Shown: positions 44,439 through 53,336, counted from the first letter of the stretch. The stretch is 64,000 nucleotides of DNA from Verrucomicrobiaceae bacterium UBA7681 (GCA_002482965.1 DLGZ01000048.1:95709-159708); one strand, 5' to 3'. The notes: generated by a model from the sequence alone, not told the origin. Program-made: numbers and translations.

Positions 44439-44812
44439 GGGGATTTCTTACAATGTGTGTGGGCAAAGACCAAATCAAACTGGCTGGTCACTCCATTTGC
44501 GGGGAAGCCAGACCATCTGACATCTTCCTTACAACTCATTTACGAGCATCTGACGCATCAATTTCGATCTGTGGGAGACTACCATCAGACAACGACCGAA
44601 AGCGGTTCAGTCAAAAAATTTCAAATAGTGGTTCCTTCTGGCTGTTGGACTCTATCAAGCGACGGGGCGGATCGTGTGATCCGCCCCGTTTGCTTTTCCA
44701 GCAGGGGGGTGAGGCCTCCAGCCTCAATCATCACGGTAGTTTTCTGATACTGAAATGCTTGATTTCCCTGCCCATGTCCCGAAGGTGCGATATTCGCCGC
44801 CAACCTTAGACG
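44439..44812. other. 374-bp intergenic region ending in an orphan terminator
   Basis: This gap separates the OmpA-protein start (minus strand) from the phosphoesterase start (plus strand). Its left 220 bp are richer in A/T than the neighbouring genes and contain short unrelated frames with no family resemblance. The only defined element is the strong plus-strand hairpin at 44663-44696. A regulatory leader or an unannotated small RNA ending at that hairpin would explain it. Confidence 0.4.
44663..44696 (+). terminator. Strong intrinsic-terminator-like hairpin without an assigned gene upstream
   Basis: CGGGGCGGATC (44663-44673) pairs perfectly with GATCCGCCCCG (44678-44688) around a GTGT loop, followed by TTTGCTTTT. 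No plus-strand gene lies in the 1.2 kb upstream. It may end a small RNA or an attenuated leader of the phosphoesterase gene. Confidence 0.65.
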
Positions 44813-45535
44813 ATGAAATTTGCCATTTTCGGAGACATCCACGCCAATCTTGAAGCCCTTCAGACCGTTCTGTGGGACGCTCAGGAGCAGGGTTGTTCCA
44901 ATTACGTCTGCCTCGGCGACATCGTCGGCTATGCGGCCAATCCGGTGGAATGCCTTCAGGCGGTGCGGGACATGGGATGTCCCGTCGTCCGCGGCAATCA
45001 CGATGAAGGAGCAGCCAGTGAGAGCTCCCTCGAAGAATTGAATCCCCTGGCCCAGAACGCCCTGCTTTGGACCCGCGAACAGCTCAGCGAGGAGCAGCGT
45101 CAGTGGCTGAGGGATCTGAAACTGGTACGTCAGGTGCGCGACTTCACCATCGTGCACGCCACACTCGATTCTCCCGGCAACTGGGGTTACGTGACCAACC
45201 GCTTTGATGCGATGGCCAGCTTCAGCTACCAGTTCACCCAGGTCTGTTTCTACGGCCACACGCATGTGCCGCGTATTTTTGAAAAAGACGACGCCGTGCG
45301 TGCCGCCCGCGGCACCGAAGTCACTCTGCAGCGTGGTGTGAAGTACTTCGTCAATGTCGGCAGTGTCGGACAGCCTCGCGACGGCGACTGGCGGGCCGCC
45401 TACGCCATTTACGACGCGCAGGAGCAGACGATTTCGATCCGTCGGCTGGAATACGACATCGAAACCGCGCAGGGTAAAATCCGCGCCGCCGGTCTGCCCT
45501 CTCTGCTGGCTGACCGCCTTGCCTTGGGTAAATGA
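44813..45535 (+). CDS. Metallophosphoesterase, YfcE/MJ0936-like
   Basis: A 240-residue calcineurin-like phosphoesterase. Metal-binding motifs are in the usual order: GDIHANLEAL, LGDIVGY, GNHDE and GHTHVPR, with VNVGSVGQPRD after them. Members cleave phosphodiesters such as cAMP-like or nucleotide substrates; the physiological substrate is not predictable. Its last codons overlap the glycosyltransferase start by four bases, so the two are translated together. Confidence 0.9.
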   Translation: MKFAIFGDIHANLEALQTVLWDAQEQGCSNYVCLGDIVGYAANPVECLQAVRDMGCPVVRGNHDEGAASESSLEELNPLAQNALLWTREQLSEEQRQWLRDLKLVRQVRDFTIVHATLDSPGNWGYVTNRFDAMASFSYQFTQVCFYGHTHVPRIFEKDDAVRAARGTEVTLQRGVKYFVNVGSVGQPRDGDWRAAYAIYDAQEQTISIRRLEYDIETAQGKIRAAGLPSLLADRLALGK

Positions 45536-46551
45536 GCGCAGCCACGCGCCAGCTTCCCAGCCTGCGCGATTTCCGCTCCGCGCTCATTGTCAAACCCAGT
45601 TCGTTGGGCGACATCGTCCACACGCTGCCTGCCGTGAAAGCGCTGCGCAACGCACATCCGCAGCTGAAAATCCGCTGGCTCGCCAACACCGAATGGACAC
45701 CGATCCTGCAGGGCAGCCCGCTGATCGACGAGGTCATCCCCTTCCCTCGCAAAACCTTTCGTGGTCTCGCCGGCCTGCTGCGGTTCTGGAACTGGCGACG
45801 CACCTGGATGTCTCTGCCACGCGAGGAACCCGAGATCGTGCTCGATTTTCAGGGCCTGCTGCGCAGCGGAGTCGTCAGCAGCTGGCGTGGATCGCAAACC
45901 GTCATCGGCCTCTCCGATGCCCGTGAAGGCTCCCGCCTCTTTTACAATCACACGGTGCCCGTGAATGCCGGAGCCCATGCCGTGGATCGCTATCTCGAAA
46001 TGCCACGCGCCTTGGGCATTCGCATTGAACCGGACGACAACTCGTTTGAACTCACACCCGGCGCAGCGCCCACCGGCTGGCCGGATTCGCTGCGGAGATT
46101 CATCGCCGTGCATCCCTGGTCACGTGGCGAGGGCAAGTCCCTCTCCAATTCTGCCTTGCAGGCGCTGTGCGATGCACTGGCCCCACACCCGGTCGTCCTC
46201 GTCGGTATGACGGCTGACCCAACCCGTCCCACGGGCAGACATATTCATGACTGGAGCCAGCGCACAACCCTGCCCGAGCTGATCTGGATCATGCGTCAGG
46301 CGATGTTCTGCATCAGTGTGGACAGCGGTCCCATGCACATTGCTGCGGCGGTCAATCCGCAGACACTCGGCATCCACACCTGGAGCGATCCGCGCAAAGT
46401 CGGCCCGTATCCGTCCGGTGTTCACGTCTGGAAGGACGGACGCATCGCGACACGGAGCGAATTCAGCGCCGAGGAATGCCAGAGCGATGCCAGCGTGGTC
46501 GATCAAGACGCACGTGGCATCGGCAACTGGGTGTGCCAAAAACTGGCCTGA
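45532..46551 (+). CDS. Family 9 glycosyltransferase, heptosyltransferase-like
   Basis: A 339-residue GT9 enzyme (ADP-heptose:LPS heptosyltransferase family) for lipopolysaccharide core or related glycans. It shows ALIVKPSSLGDIVHTLPAVKALRNAHP at the N-terminus, ILDEVIP-like and LDFQGLLRSG segments, and the donor-binding C-domain with SVDSGPMHIAAAVNP. This is the WaaC/WaaF-type core signature. The start overlaps the phosphoesterase stop (ATGA). Supports an outer membrane with LPS-like glycans. Confidence 0.9.
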   Translation: MSAATRQLPSLRDFRSALIVKPSSLGDIVHTLPAVKALRNAHPQLKIRWLANTEWTPILQGSPLIDEVIPFPRKTFRGLAGLLRFWNWRRTWMSLPREEPEIVLDFQGLLRSGVVSSWRGSQTVIGLSDAREGSRLFYNHTVPVNAGAHAVDRYLEMPRALGIRIEPDDNSFELTPGAAPTGWPDSLRRFIAVHPWSRGEGKSLSNSALQALCDALAPHPVVLVGMTADPTRPTGRHIHDWSQRTTLPELIWIMRQAMFCISVDSGPMHIAAAVNPQTLGIHTWSDPRKVGPYPSGVHVWKDGRIATRSEFSAEECQSDASVVDQDARGIGNWVCQKLA

Positions 46552-46562
46552 GCTGCGTCCCG

Positions 46563-46829
46563 TTACTTCTTCGCGGCGGCATCCTTGACCATCTTCACGT
46601 ACTTGGCGGGCTCTGCATTGAAGTCCTTGATGCAGGATTTGCAGCAGAGATACACATCCGTGCCTTCGTGAGTGATTTTGACCGGCTTGCCCATCTCTCC
46701 ACCAAAAGCTTCACCGGAGACGGCGCAGGTTTTGAGCGGGTAAGTGGCAGGAATGCCTTCAGGGGCCTTGAGGTCAGCGGCATGAAGAAGGCAGGCGGAG
46801 AAGAGGAGCAGACCGAGGATGAGTTTCAT
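46563..46829 (-). CDS. Small secreted YHS-type metal-binding protein
   Basis: An 88-residue exported protein with signal peptide LILGLLLFSACLLHAAD. The mature part has KTCAVSGEAFGG and VYLCCKSCIKDFNAEPAKYVK, a YHS/heavy-metal-binding-like pattern with four cysteines. This suggests binding of copper or another soft metal in the periplasm. Minus strand, convergent with the glycosyltransferase. The 160-bp gap upstream, before the D-aminoacylase stop, contains nothing recognisable. Confidence 0.78.
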   Translation of the reverse strand: MKLILGLLLFSACLLHAADLKAPEGIPATYPLKTCAVSGEAFGGEMGKPVKITHEGTDVYLCCKSCIKDFNAEPAKYVKMVKDAAAKK

Positions 46830-46989
46830 GATGGCAGGGTGTGGGATGATTTAACGAAGAAGCCGGCCCAGATATTTAGACTGATTGGCCTCAAACTTTT
46901 TAACGTAAGGCTTGTAGAAGAATTAATCTATCGGAGGCCCCTCTTGGTCTTCCGCGGGTGTCTGGGTACTGTCACCAGAATGCCGTGAG

Positions 46990-48549
46990 CTACTGGCCCA
47001 TCCGCAACGGGCCTCCGCTCCGCACCTCCGTGAGCTTGCCATCGCGAATCGTGACGGCACCATTCACAATCACATGAGCGAATCCCTCTGCATAATGATG
47101 AGGATCGCTGAAGGTCGAGGGGGCCGTGACCTTGTCAGGATCAAAGACTACGATGTCGGCATGCGCTCCCGCTTTGATCATCCCACGATCTTTGAGATGA
47201 AAGGTCTGCGCGGGCAGTGAAGTCATGCGACGCACAGCTTCCGGCAAAGTGAGCAGCTTCAGTTCGCGCACGTAACGTCCCAAAACCCGTGCATTGTTAC
47301 CATAGCTGCGCGGATGCGGCACATCCTCACCCAGACGGCGCGGCCCTCCATCACTGGCAAACATAGTCAGTGGGTGCTTCAGGAAGGCCTGCAAATCGTC
47401 CTCATTCATCCCGTGAAAAATAGCACTGGCTCCGCCTTGGGCTTCGATCTCAAGGATGACTTCGATTTGATCTTCCAGCGTGTCTGCTCCACGCCGCATC
47501 TTAGCCGCCTCAGGAATGGTCTTGCCATTGAGTGAGGGGTCAGCCTTACAGCGGGCGATCACCGCGTAGCTGTAGTCCTTGCGACCCTGACGCGCACGCA
47601 TTTCGGCCATGCTGGCGATGATCCCTGCTTTCTTCTGCGGATCAGAGATTCGTGCAACGAAGTCCTCATGCTCACCTTCGAGGGCACTGTCTGGCAAGGT
47701 CTGGCGCAGACCGGTGCTGGAGGCGGTGTAGGTGTACTGGTCATGCGTGATCTTCAAACCCTCGGCTCGTGCTTTGTCGAGCACTGCGAGAACTTCGTCA
47801 GCCCTGCCCCATGCAGTGGGGCCGGAAAGTTTGATGTGTGAGACTTCGGCGCGAACCCTGGCCTCCCGGGCAATGCGGATGAGTTCGTCGAGAGCTTGAA
47901 AAATACGCACCGTTTCATAGCGCATGTGGCTGACGTAGATGCCGTCATGGGCTGCGGCAACCTGCGCCAGCGCGATGAGCTCATCGGTCTTGGCAAACGA
48001 GCCTGGCACATAGATCAACCCCGTGCTCAGTCCGACCGCGCCATCCTTCATCGCCTGATCGACCAGCCTTTTCATCGTGGCGAGCTGTTCGGCATTCGGC
48101 GCGCGAATGAAGCTGCCACCCATGCCCTGCTCACGCACGGAACCATGGCCAATCAGCGTGGCCACATTGAGTGCGACTTTGGATTCCTCGATCTCCTGAA
48201 AAAACTTCGCCACATCGGTACGCGAATGACCGCAGTTGCCGGTGATGATGGTCGTCACCCCCATGCGCAGAAAATTCTCCGCTGCCGGGATGAGGCAGAT
48301 GTCTTCCGAGTGGGTGTGTACATCAATGAAGCCCGGCGCGGCCACCTTGCCGCCGGCATCAATGGCCACATCGGCCGAGCCTTCGACCTGACCGACCGCC
48401 ACGATGCGCCCATCTTTCACCGCAATGCTGCCGTGGGCGAGCGGGCCGCCGCTGCCATCCGCGATCTGCGCATTCGTGATGAGCAGATCAAAATCCGCCG
48501 CAAAGGCGGAACCCGTGAGCAGAAAGGCGAAAAGGAGGCCGGGATTCAT
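46990..48549 (-). CDS. Secreted N-acyl-D-amino-acid deacylase
   Basis: A 519-residue amidohydrolase of the D-aminoacylase family that releases D-amino acids from N-acyl forms. A signal peptide (LLFAFLLTGSAFAAD) precedes the catalytic barrel: APGFIDVHTHSED (HxH metal ligands), GNCGHS, SHIKLSG and FASDGGP. The start at 48549 gives a plausible signal sequence; the frame continues upstream antisense into ddl, so the longer version is rejected. Divergent from ddl, 87 bp apart. Exported deacylase plus a D-Ala ligase suggests use of cell-wall-derived D-amino acids. Confidence 0.9.
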   Translation of the reverse strand: MNPGLLFAFLLTGSAFAADFDLLITNAQIADGSGGPLAHGSIAVKDGRIVAVGQVEGSADVAIDAGGKVAAPGFIDVHTHSEDICLIPAAENFLRMGVTTIITGNCGHSRTDVAKFFQEIEESKVALNVATLIGHGSVREQGMGGSFIRAPNAEQLATMKRLVDQAMKDGAVGLSTGLIYVPGSFAKTDELIALAQVAAAHDGIYVSHMRYETVRIFQALDELIRIAREARVRAEVSHIKLSGPTAWGRADEVLAVLDKARAEGLKITHDQYTYTASSTGLRQTLPDSALEGEHEDFVARISDPQKKAGIIASMAEMRARQGRKDYSYAVIARCKADPSLNGKTIPEAAKMRRGADTLEDQIEVILEIEAQGGASAIFHGMNEDDLQAFLKHPLTMFASDGGPRRLGEDVPHPRSYGNNARVLGRYVRELKLLTLPEAVRRMTSLPAQTFHLKDRGMIKAGAHADIVVFDPDKVTAPSTFSDPHHYAEGFAHVIVNGAVTIRDGKLTEVRSGGPLRMGQ

Positions 48550-48636
48550 GGTGACAGGGAAAGACGTCGCGGATGGCACGGACATTGCCAGGATTCCTTT
48601 TGCCAATCCGGCCTCCGCATTCCATATCTGCACACC

Positions 48637-49560
48637 ATGCTCGACCTCACGAACAAGAAAATCGCCCTTCTGATGGGTGGCCCCGGTTCCGAACGCAAAG
48701 TTTCGCTCAAAACTGCCGAAAGCGTCGCTGAGGCGCTGCGCAGCAAGGGTGCCATTGTCATCGAAGTCGATGTCACCGGCCCGGACTTCGAAGTTCCAGA
48801 AGATGTGTTCATCGCCATGAACCTGATTCACGGCACCTTTGGCGAGGACGGTCAGATTCAGGCCATACTGGAAAAACGCGGCATCCCCTACACGGGTGCG
48901 GGCGTGGTCAGCAGCCGCATTGCGTTCGACAAGCTGCTGAGCAAGGAACGCTTCATCGCCGCCGGTGTGCCGACGCCGCTTTCGCAGACCTATCCGCTTG
49001 ATGGCAGCCAGCCACTGGCGATCTCTCTGCCCCTCGTCGTCAAACCACCGCGCGAAGGTTCCAGCGTCGGGGTGCACATCTGCCATGAGCAGGCTGAGCT
49101 GGATGCCGCCATTGAAGACGCGAAAAAGTTTGGCAATGACACCCTGGTCGAAGACTACGTGTCCGGCAAAGAACTGACAGTCGGCATTCTCGGCGATCAG
49201 GTCCTGCCGATCATTCACATCGAGCCAGTCGAAGGCTTCTACGATATCAACAACAAGTACCCGTGGATGGGCGGCACCGGCAAAACGAATTACAACTGCC
49301 CCGCCGACCTCAGCCCCGAGGTGACACAGGCCGTGCAGGAGGCCGCGCTGAAAGCCTTCCGCTCCTGCGGCACCGAAGTCTATGGCCGTGTCGATGTCAT
49401 GCTGCGTGACAGCGATCAGGCTCCCTTTGTGCTCGAAGTGAACACCATCCCCGGCATGACCAGCAGCAGCCTGCTGCCCAAGGCCGCGAAGGCCATCGGC
49501 ATCGAGTTCCCAGATCTGTGCGCCAAGATCATCCAGTTGTCGATTGCAGCCAGACCCTGA
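48637..49560 (+). CDS. ddl: D-alanine--D-alanine ligase
   Basis: A 307-residue ATP-grasp enzyme joining two D-alanines for peptidoglycan precursors. Visible motifs are LMGGPGSERKVSLKTAESV at the N-terminus, NLIHGTFGEDGQIQ, KPPREGSSVGV in the ATP-binding central domain, GGTGKTNYNCPADL, and the Mg-binding VLEVNTIPGMTSSSLLP. Standard Ddl length. Start ATG 48637 is well placed. Convergent with rarD. Confidence 0.96.
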   Translation: MLDLTNKKIALLMGGPGSERKVSLKTAESVAEALRSKGAIVIEVDVTGPDFEVPEDVFIAMNLIHGTFGEDGQIQAILEKRGIPYTGAGVVSSRIAFDKLLSKERFIAAGVPTPLSQTYPLDGSQPLAISLPLVVKPPREGSSVGVHICHEQAELDAAIEDAKKFGNDTLVEDYVSGKELTVGILGDQVLPIIHIEPVEGFYDINNKYPWMGGTGKTNYNCPADLSPEVTQAVQEAALKAFRSCGTEVYGRVDVMLRDSDQAPFVLEVNTIPGMTSSSLLPKAAKAIGIEFPDLCAKIIQLSIAARP

Positions 49561-49565
49561 GATCC

Positions 49566-50456
49566 TCAGACCTTGGCAGGTTTCCGCAGCCACAGATCAC
49601 TGCAAAACAGCAGCACACCGAGCCAGATCAAGCCAAACGACGCCAAGGATGCGGCATTGATCGGCTCGTGATACACAAAGGCTCCCACCAAAAACTGGCC
49701 GGTGGGTGCGAGGAATTGCAGTACACCGAGCAAGGCGAACGGCAGTTGCCGTGCACCATGCGCGAAGCCCAGCAGCGGTATCGTCGTGATGATGCCAAGA
49801 CCAACAATGAGCAGCAGATCTTGCACCGAGGCCGTCCCCCAGATGGGCAGACCGCTCTGCTGTGCCCAGATCAAATAGATGACCGCCACCGGGATGCCGA
49901 CCACGGTTTCCACCGCGAGTCCCGGCAGTGATCCCAGCGGCGAACGCCGCCGCGCGAGACCATAGAGCGCAAAGGTCCCGGCCAGCATCAAGCCGATCCA
50001 CGGAAATCTCCCCAGCAGCAGCAACTGCGTCAACACACCAAACGCAGCGGCGGCGACGCTGAGCTTTTGCAGCCGCGACAAGCGCTCGCCAAACAGCCGG
50101 CTGCCGATGAGGACATTCAGCAGCGGATTGATGAAGTAGCCGAGGCTGCAATCAAGAATTCGTCCATGCTGTGCCGCCCAGACGAAGACGCCCCAGTTGA
50201 TCGCGAGCAAAAATGCGGACCACGTATGCGCCTTGAGCAAGCGCGTGTCCCGCATGGAGCGCATAAAACCCGGCCACTCGCAGCGAAGCATCAGCAGAGG
50301 CAGCACGGTGGCCAGCGTCCACACGACACGCTGAGACAGCGCCACACCGCTGCCGAGATGACCTATCTGTTTCCAATACACCGGCAGCACGCCCCACAGG
50401 CCAAAGGCGATCACCGCACTCAGTACGGCATTGGCAGGTGGTTTTTCAGGATTCAT
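49566..50456 (-). CDS. rarD: RarD-type EamA transporter
   Basis: A 296-residue permease of the drug/metabolite (EamA) superfamily, RarD subgroup, with about ten transmembrane helices. RarD hallmarks are visible: GVLPVYWKQIGHLGSGVALSQRVVW at the N-terminus, INWGVFVWAAQHGRILDCSLGYFINPL, and AVIYLIWAQQSGLPIWG. Transported compound unknown. Start ATG 50456 (MNPEKPPANA) is preferred to a longer frame. Its start overlaps the MFS gene end by 11 bp, so both are translated from one message. Confidence 0.9.
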   Translation of the reverse strand: MNPEKPPANAVLSAVIAFGLWGVLPVYWKQIGHLGSGVALSQRVVWTLATVLPLLMLRCEWPGFMRSMRDTRLLKAHTWSAFLLAINWGVFVWAAQHGRILDCSLGYFINPLLNVLIGSRLFGERLSRLQKLSVAAAAFGVLTQLLLLGRFPWIGLMLAGTFALYGLARRRSPLGSLPGLAVETVVGIPVAVIYLIWAQQSGLPIWGTASVQDLLLIVGLGIITTIPLLGFAHGARQLPFALLGVLQFLAPTGQFLVGAFVYHEPINAASLASFGLIWLGVLLFCSDLWLRKPAKV

Positions 50457-51618
50457 GCTGTTGGGCTTTGCGAGTGTAGAGAATAAGCAGCGCCGCCACA
50501 ATGCCGAGCACGGCATTCAGTACCCACAGCACCGTGGGATGATGATCATAGAGCGACATGCCTAGCGCGGAACTAGCAGTGTTGCCTGTGCACCATGCGA
50601 AGCCGAGAAAGCCCACGTAACGCCCGCGCATGTCTTCAGGAGAGAGACTCGCCGAGTACGCCTGCTGCCGTGAAAACGCCGACATTTCGCCCACAGTGAA
50701 CACCACCATCATCAGCACAAACGCCGTGAGCGATCCGCTTATCAGGAACGCAAGGAAACTGGCCCCCATCAGGATGTAGCCTAGCGCGAGCACCTGCTTG
50801 ACCGGCCACTGGCGAAGTCCCACCGCCAGTGGCACTTCAAACAAGCAGATCATTACGCCATTCAAAGCGAGCACGAGACCGCACCAGTGCAGCGGCAGCC
50901 CATTGCGCTCAAAGTGCAATGGAAAGGTGGTGTTCGTCTGCCGGAAGATCCATGCCGTGCAGATGCAGGCGCAGAACAAGGCCAGGAAAGCGTGATTGGC
51001 ACGGATCGACTGCCACGCATGCCCCCAGCCGGCATGCTCGCGCGCTGTACGTCTGCCTCGCGGCAAAAACAGCCACGCGATGATGCCAAAGAACGCCGAC
51101 GTGACCGCATCAACCACGAAGAGCCAAAAGAACGAATATTCTGCCAGGAAACCGGCAGCCGCAGGCCCGAGAGACCAGGCGAGATTGATCGCAAACCGCT
51201 GCACCGCATAGGCGATCACGCGGTGCTCCGGCGGAACGATGTCCTGCACCAGCGCCGCGCTGGCGGGACTCCCCGCCTCATTGATGGCACCGGTGATGAA
51301 GGCCAGGGCAGCCAGCGCCCGCCAGTCTACCGCCTGCGACATCGCAATCATGCAGACTGCGCCCGCGAGCGCTGAAATGGCCATGGTGACGTTTCGGCCC
51401 AGCCGGTCGGCCATCCAACCTCCGATCCCGGCAGCTATGAAGCCCCCCAGCGAATACGCAGCCACGGCATAACCCGCCTGCGTGGCCGTGTTGCCGTTCC
51501 GGGTGATGAACAGCGCAAGAAACGGCACTACGAAAACGCCGAACCGGTTGACGAAGGTCGCGCCTACGAGAACCCAGAAAGGTCTGGGCAGCAGCTGCAG
51601 TTGAGAAAACAGAGACAT
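50446..51618 (-). CDS. Major facilitator superfamily exporter
   Basis: A 390-residue transporter with about twelve helices. The MFS signature lies between helices 2 and 3 (GGWMADRLGRNVTM), together with the PFWVLVGATFVNRFGVFVVPFLALFI opening and the internal VFTVGEMSAFSRQQAY segment. It resembles the MdtH/YhhS-type multidrug-efflux proteins; substrate not inferable. It precedes and overlaps rarD on the same strand, making a two-transporter unit. gapA lies upstream on the same strand but is separated by its own terminator. Confidence 0.88.
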   Translation of the reverse strand: MSLFSQLQLLPRPFWVLVGATFVNRFGVFVVPFLALFITRNGNTATQAGYAVAAYSLGGFIAAGIGGWMADRLGRNVTMAISALAGAVCMIAMSQAVDWRALAALAFITGAINEAGSPASAALVQDIVPPEHRVIAYAVQRFAINLAWSLGPAAAGFLAEYSFFWLFVVDAVTSAFFGIIAWLFLPRGRRTAREHAGWGHAWQSIRANHAFLALFCACICTAWIFRQTNTTFPLHFERNGLPLHWCGLVLALNGVMICLFEVPLAVGLRQWPVKQVLALGYILMGASFLAFLISGSLTAFVLMMVVFTVGEMSAFSRQQAYSASLSPEDMRGRYVGFLGFAWCTGNTASSALGMSLYDHHPTVLWVLNAVLGIVAALLILYTRKAQQHES

Positions 51619-51665
51619 GGTTGGAAAGAGAGAGACATGGAAAGTTGGGGGATGAGCAAGTACGC

Positions 51666-51695
51666 AAAACGGGCCGGCTCAGGTGAGCCGGCCCG
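51666..51695 (-). terminator. Intrinsic terminator of gapA
   Basis: On the minus strand, CGGGCCGGCTC (51695-51685) pairs perfectly with GAGCCGGCCCG (51680-51670) around a four-base loop, followed by TTTTGC. It begins 35 bp after the gapA stop. Confidence 0.88.
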
Positions 51696-51729
51696 TCGAA
51701 GGCTTTGAAGGTTGCTGTGTTCGTTTAGA

Positions 51730-52779
51730 TTACAGGCCTTTGCTCACAATGTATTTCACGAGATCGACGACTCGGTTGGAGTAACCCCACTCGTTGTCGT
51801 ACCAGCTCACCAGCTTGAAGAACTTGCTGTTCAGTTCGAGGCCGGAACCGGCGTCAAAGATGGAGCTGTGCTGGTCGTGCATGAAGTCGGTGCTCACCAC
51901 TTCGTCGGAGGTCCAGTTCAGGATGCCCTTGAGGTAGGTTTCGCTGGCCTTCTTCATGGCGTCGGAGATTTCCTTGTAGCTGGTTTCCTTCTCCGTCTTC
52001 ACGGTGAGATCGACCACAGAAACCGTCGGCGTTGGCACGCGGAAGGACATCCCGGTGAGCTTGCCCTTCACTTCTGGAATGGCGAGACCCACGGCCTTGG
52101 CGGCACCGGTGCCGGAAGGAATGATGTTGATGGCGGCGCTGCGGCCACCTTTCCAATCCTTGGCGCTCGGGCCGTCCACAGTCTTCTGCGTCGCGGTGTA
52201 GCTGTGGATGGTGGTCATGAGGCCTTCAGCGACGCCGAATCCTTCTTTGAGAAGAACGTGAACGACAGGAGCCAGACAGTTCGTCGTGCAGCTTGCGTTG
52301 GAAACGACGTGATGATTGGCGGGATCATACTTCTCATGGTTCACGCCCATGACGATGGTGATGTCTTCATCCTTGCCAGGAGCAGAGATGATGACCTTCT
52401 TCGCACCTGCGTCGATGTGGCCCTGAGCCTTGCTGCGCTCGGTGAAGAGACCGGTGGACTCGATGACGATGTCCACGCCAAGCTCTTTCCAAGGAAGTGC
52501 GGAAGGACCTGCGCGCACTGCGAGGCATTTGATCTCATGGCCATCGACCACCAGAATGTCGTCTGCAGCCAGATCAGGGCTGGATTTCTTGGAGGAAACG
52601 TTCTCACGGGCCTTGCCCTGAGTGGAGTCGTACTTGACGAGGTAGGCCAGATTGTCAGCAGGCACGAGGTCGTTCACTGCGACGACTTCAATTTCCTTGC
52701 CCAGAAGACCCTGGTCACAGATTGCACGAAACACGAGGCGACCGATGCGCCCGAAACCATTGATGCCGATTTTGACCAT
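51730..52779 (-). CDS. gapA: Glyceraldehyde-3-phosphate dehydrogenase (type I)
   Basis: A 349-residue glycolytic enzyme. It has KIGINGFGRIGR for NAD binding, the catalytic-Cys segment SNASCTTNCLAP, HSYTATQKTVDGPS, and SWYDNEWGYSNRVVDLV at the end. Slightly longer than the ~330 residues of classical GapA owing to an insertion around the NVSSKKSSPDLAADD region. A strong terminator follows. Its upstream 176 bp contain the operator-like dyads of the divergent blaI gene. Confidence 0.97.
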   Translation of the reverse strand: MVKIGINGFGRIGRLVFRAICDQGLLGKEIEVVAVNDLVPADNLAYLVKYDSTQGKARENVSSKKSSPDLAADDILVVDGHEIKCLAVRAGPSALPWKELGVDIVIESTGLFTERSKAQGHIDAGAKKVIISAPGKDEDITIVMGVNHEKYDPANHHVVSNASCTTNCLAPVVHVLLKEGFGVAEGLMTTIHSYTATQKTVDGPSAKDWKGGRSAAINIIPSGTGAAKAVGLAIPEVKGKLTGMSFRVPTPTVSVVDLTVKTEKETSYKEISDAMKKASETYLKGILNWTSDEVVSTDFMHDQHSSIFDAGSGLELNSKFFKLVSWYDNEWGYSNRVVDLVKYIVSKGL

Positions 52780-52894
52780 GTTATTTGAGGTAGTTTGAAT
52801 TTTTGAGGGGATCAGGATTACCGCCGGGGGGAGGGGGTGTCAACCACCGAGGCAGCAGGAATCGAGCCTTGATTAGGATACGAATCCCACAGTC

Positions 52895-52908
52895 ACTACG
52901 TTTGTAGT
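52895..52908 (+). promoter_or_regulatory. Operator-like dyad 1 upstream of blaI
   Basis: ACTACgtttGTAGT is a perfect five-base inverted repeat around a four-base core. BlaI/MecI-type repressors recognise TACA/TGTA-containing dyads, and its half-site is repeated in the neighbouring region (TGTAGTG). It lies about 50 bp before the blaI start. Confidence 0.55.
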
Positions 52909-52912
52909 TGCC

Positions 52913-52936
52913 ATTTCACGACACATGTAGTGAAAT
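52913..52936 (+). promoter_or_regulatory. Operator-like dyad 2 upstream of blaI
   Basis: ATTTCAC (52913-52919) is mirrored by GTGAAAT (52930-52936) around ten bases that include ACATGTAG, 19 bp before the ATG. Placed to block transcription of blaI and the downstream M56 gene, perhaps with dyad 1. Confidence 0.5.
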
Positions 52937-52955
52937 ACATTTAATTCCATTAAAT

Positions 52956-53336
52956 ATGACCACCGCACCCAACATCTCTGAATCCGAATGGTCCATCATG
53001 GAGGCTCTCTGGGAGTCTTCTCCGCAGACCGCCTCTGAGCTCACCAAGGCACTGCGCCCCACCATGAACTGGGCGGAAAACACCGTCCGCACCCTGCTCA
53101 TGCGCCTGGTTGAAAAGGGTGCACTCAAGACCGCCGAGAACGCCAGCCGCACCCGCACCTTCCTCCCCGCCGTGAAACGCGAGGCCTGCGTGCGCGCCGA
53201 GGGCGAGTCCTTCATGCAGCGCATCTTCGGCGGCGCTGCCAAGCCCCTGCTCGTCCACTTCGCCCAAAACAGCAAGCTCACCGCTGAAGAGGTTAAGGAG
53301 CTCAAAAAGCTGCTCGACCAGTCCCTCAACTCCTAA
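52956..53336 (+). CDS. blaI: BlaI/MecI-family transcriptional repressor
   Basis: A 126-residue winged-helix repressor. Its N-terminal DNA-binding domain reads ISESEWSIMEALWESSPQTASELTKAL and ENTVRTLLMRLVEKGALKT, and the C-terminal part (ESFMQRIFGGAAKPLLVHFAQNSKLTAEEVKELKKLL) is the dimerisation helix pair. In the classic system the cognate M56 protease inactivates the repressor upon signal. ATG at 52956 gives the standard family length. Six bases separate it from the M56 fusion gene, and operator-like dyads precede it. Confidence 0.94.
   Translation: MTTAPNISESEWSIMEALWESSPQTASELTKALRPTMNWAENTVRTLLMRLVEKGALKTAENASRTRTFLPAVKREACVRAEGESFMQRIFGGAAKPLLVHFAQNSKLTAEEVKELKKLLDQSLNS

Noticed and set aside
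46830..46989. Possible tRNA or small RNA in the gap between the YHS-type gene and the D-aminoacylase stop
   Set aside because: No cloverleaf, T-loop consensus or terminator could be found.
46990..49593. D-aminoacylase extended to 867 codons
   Set aside because: The extension is antisense to ddl; the signal peptide at 48549 marks the real start.
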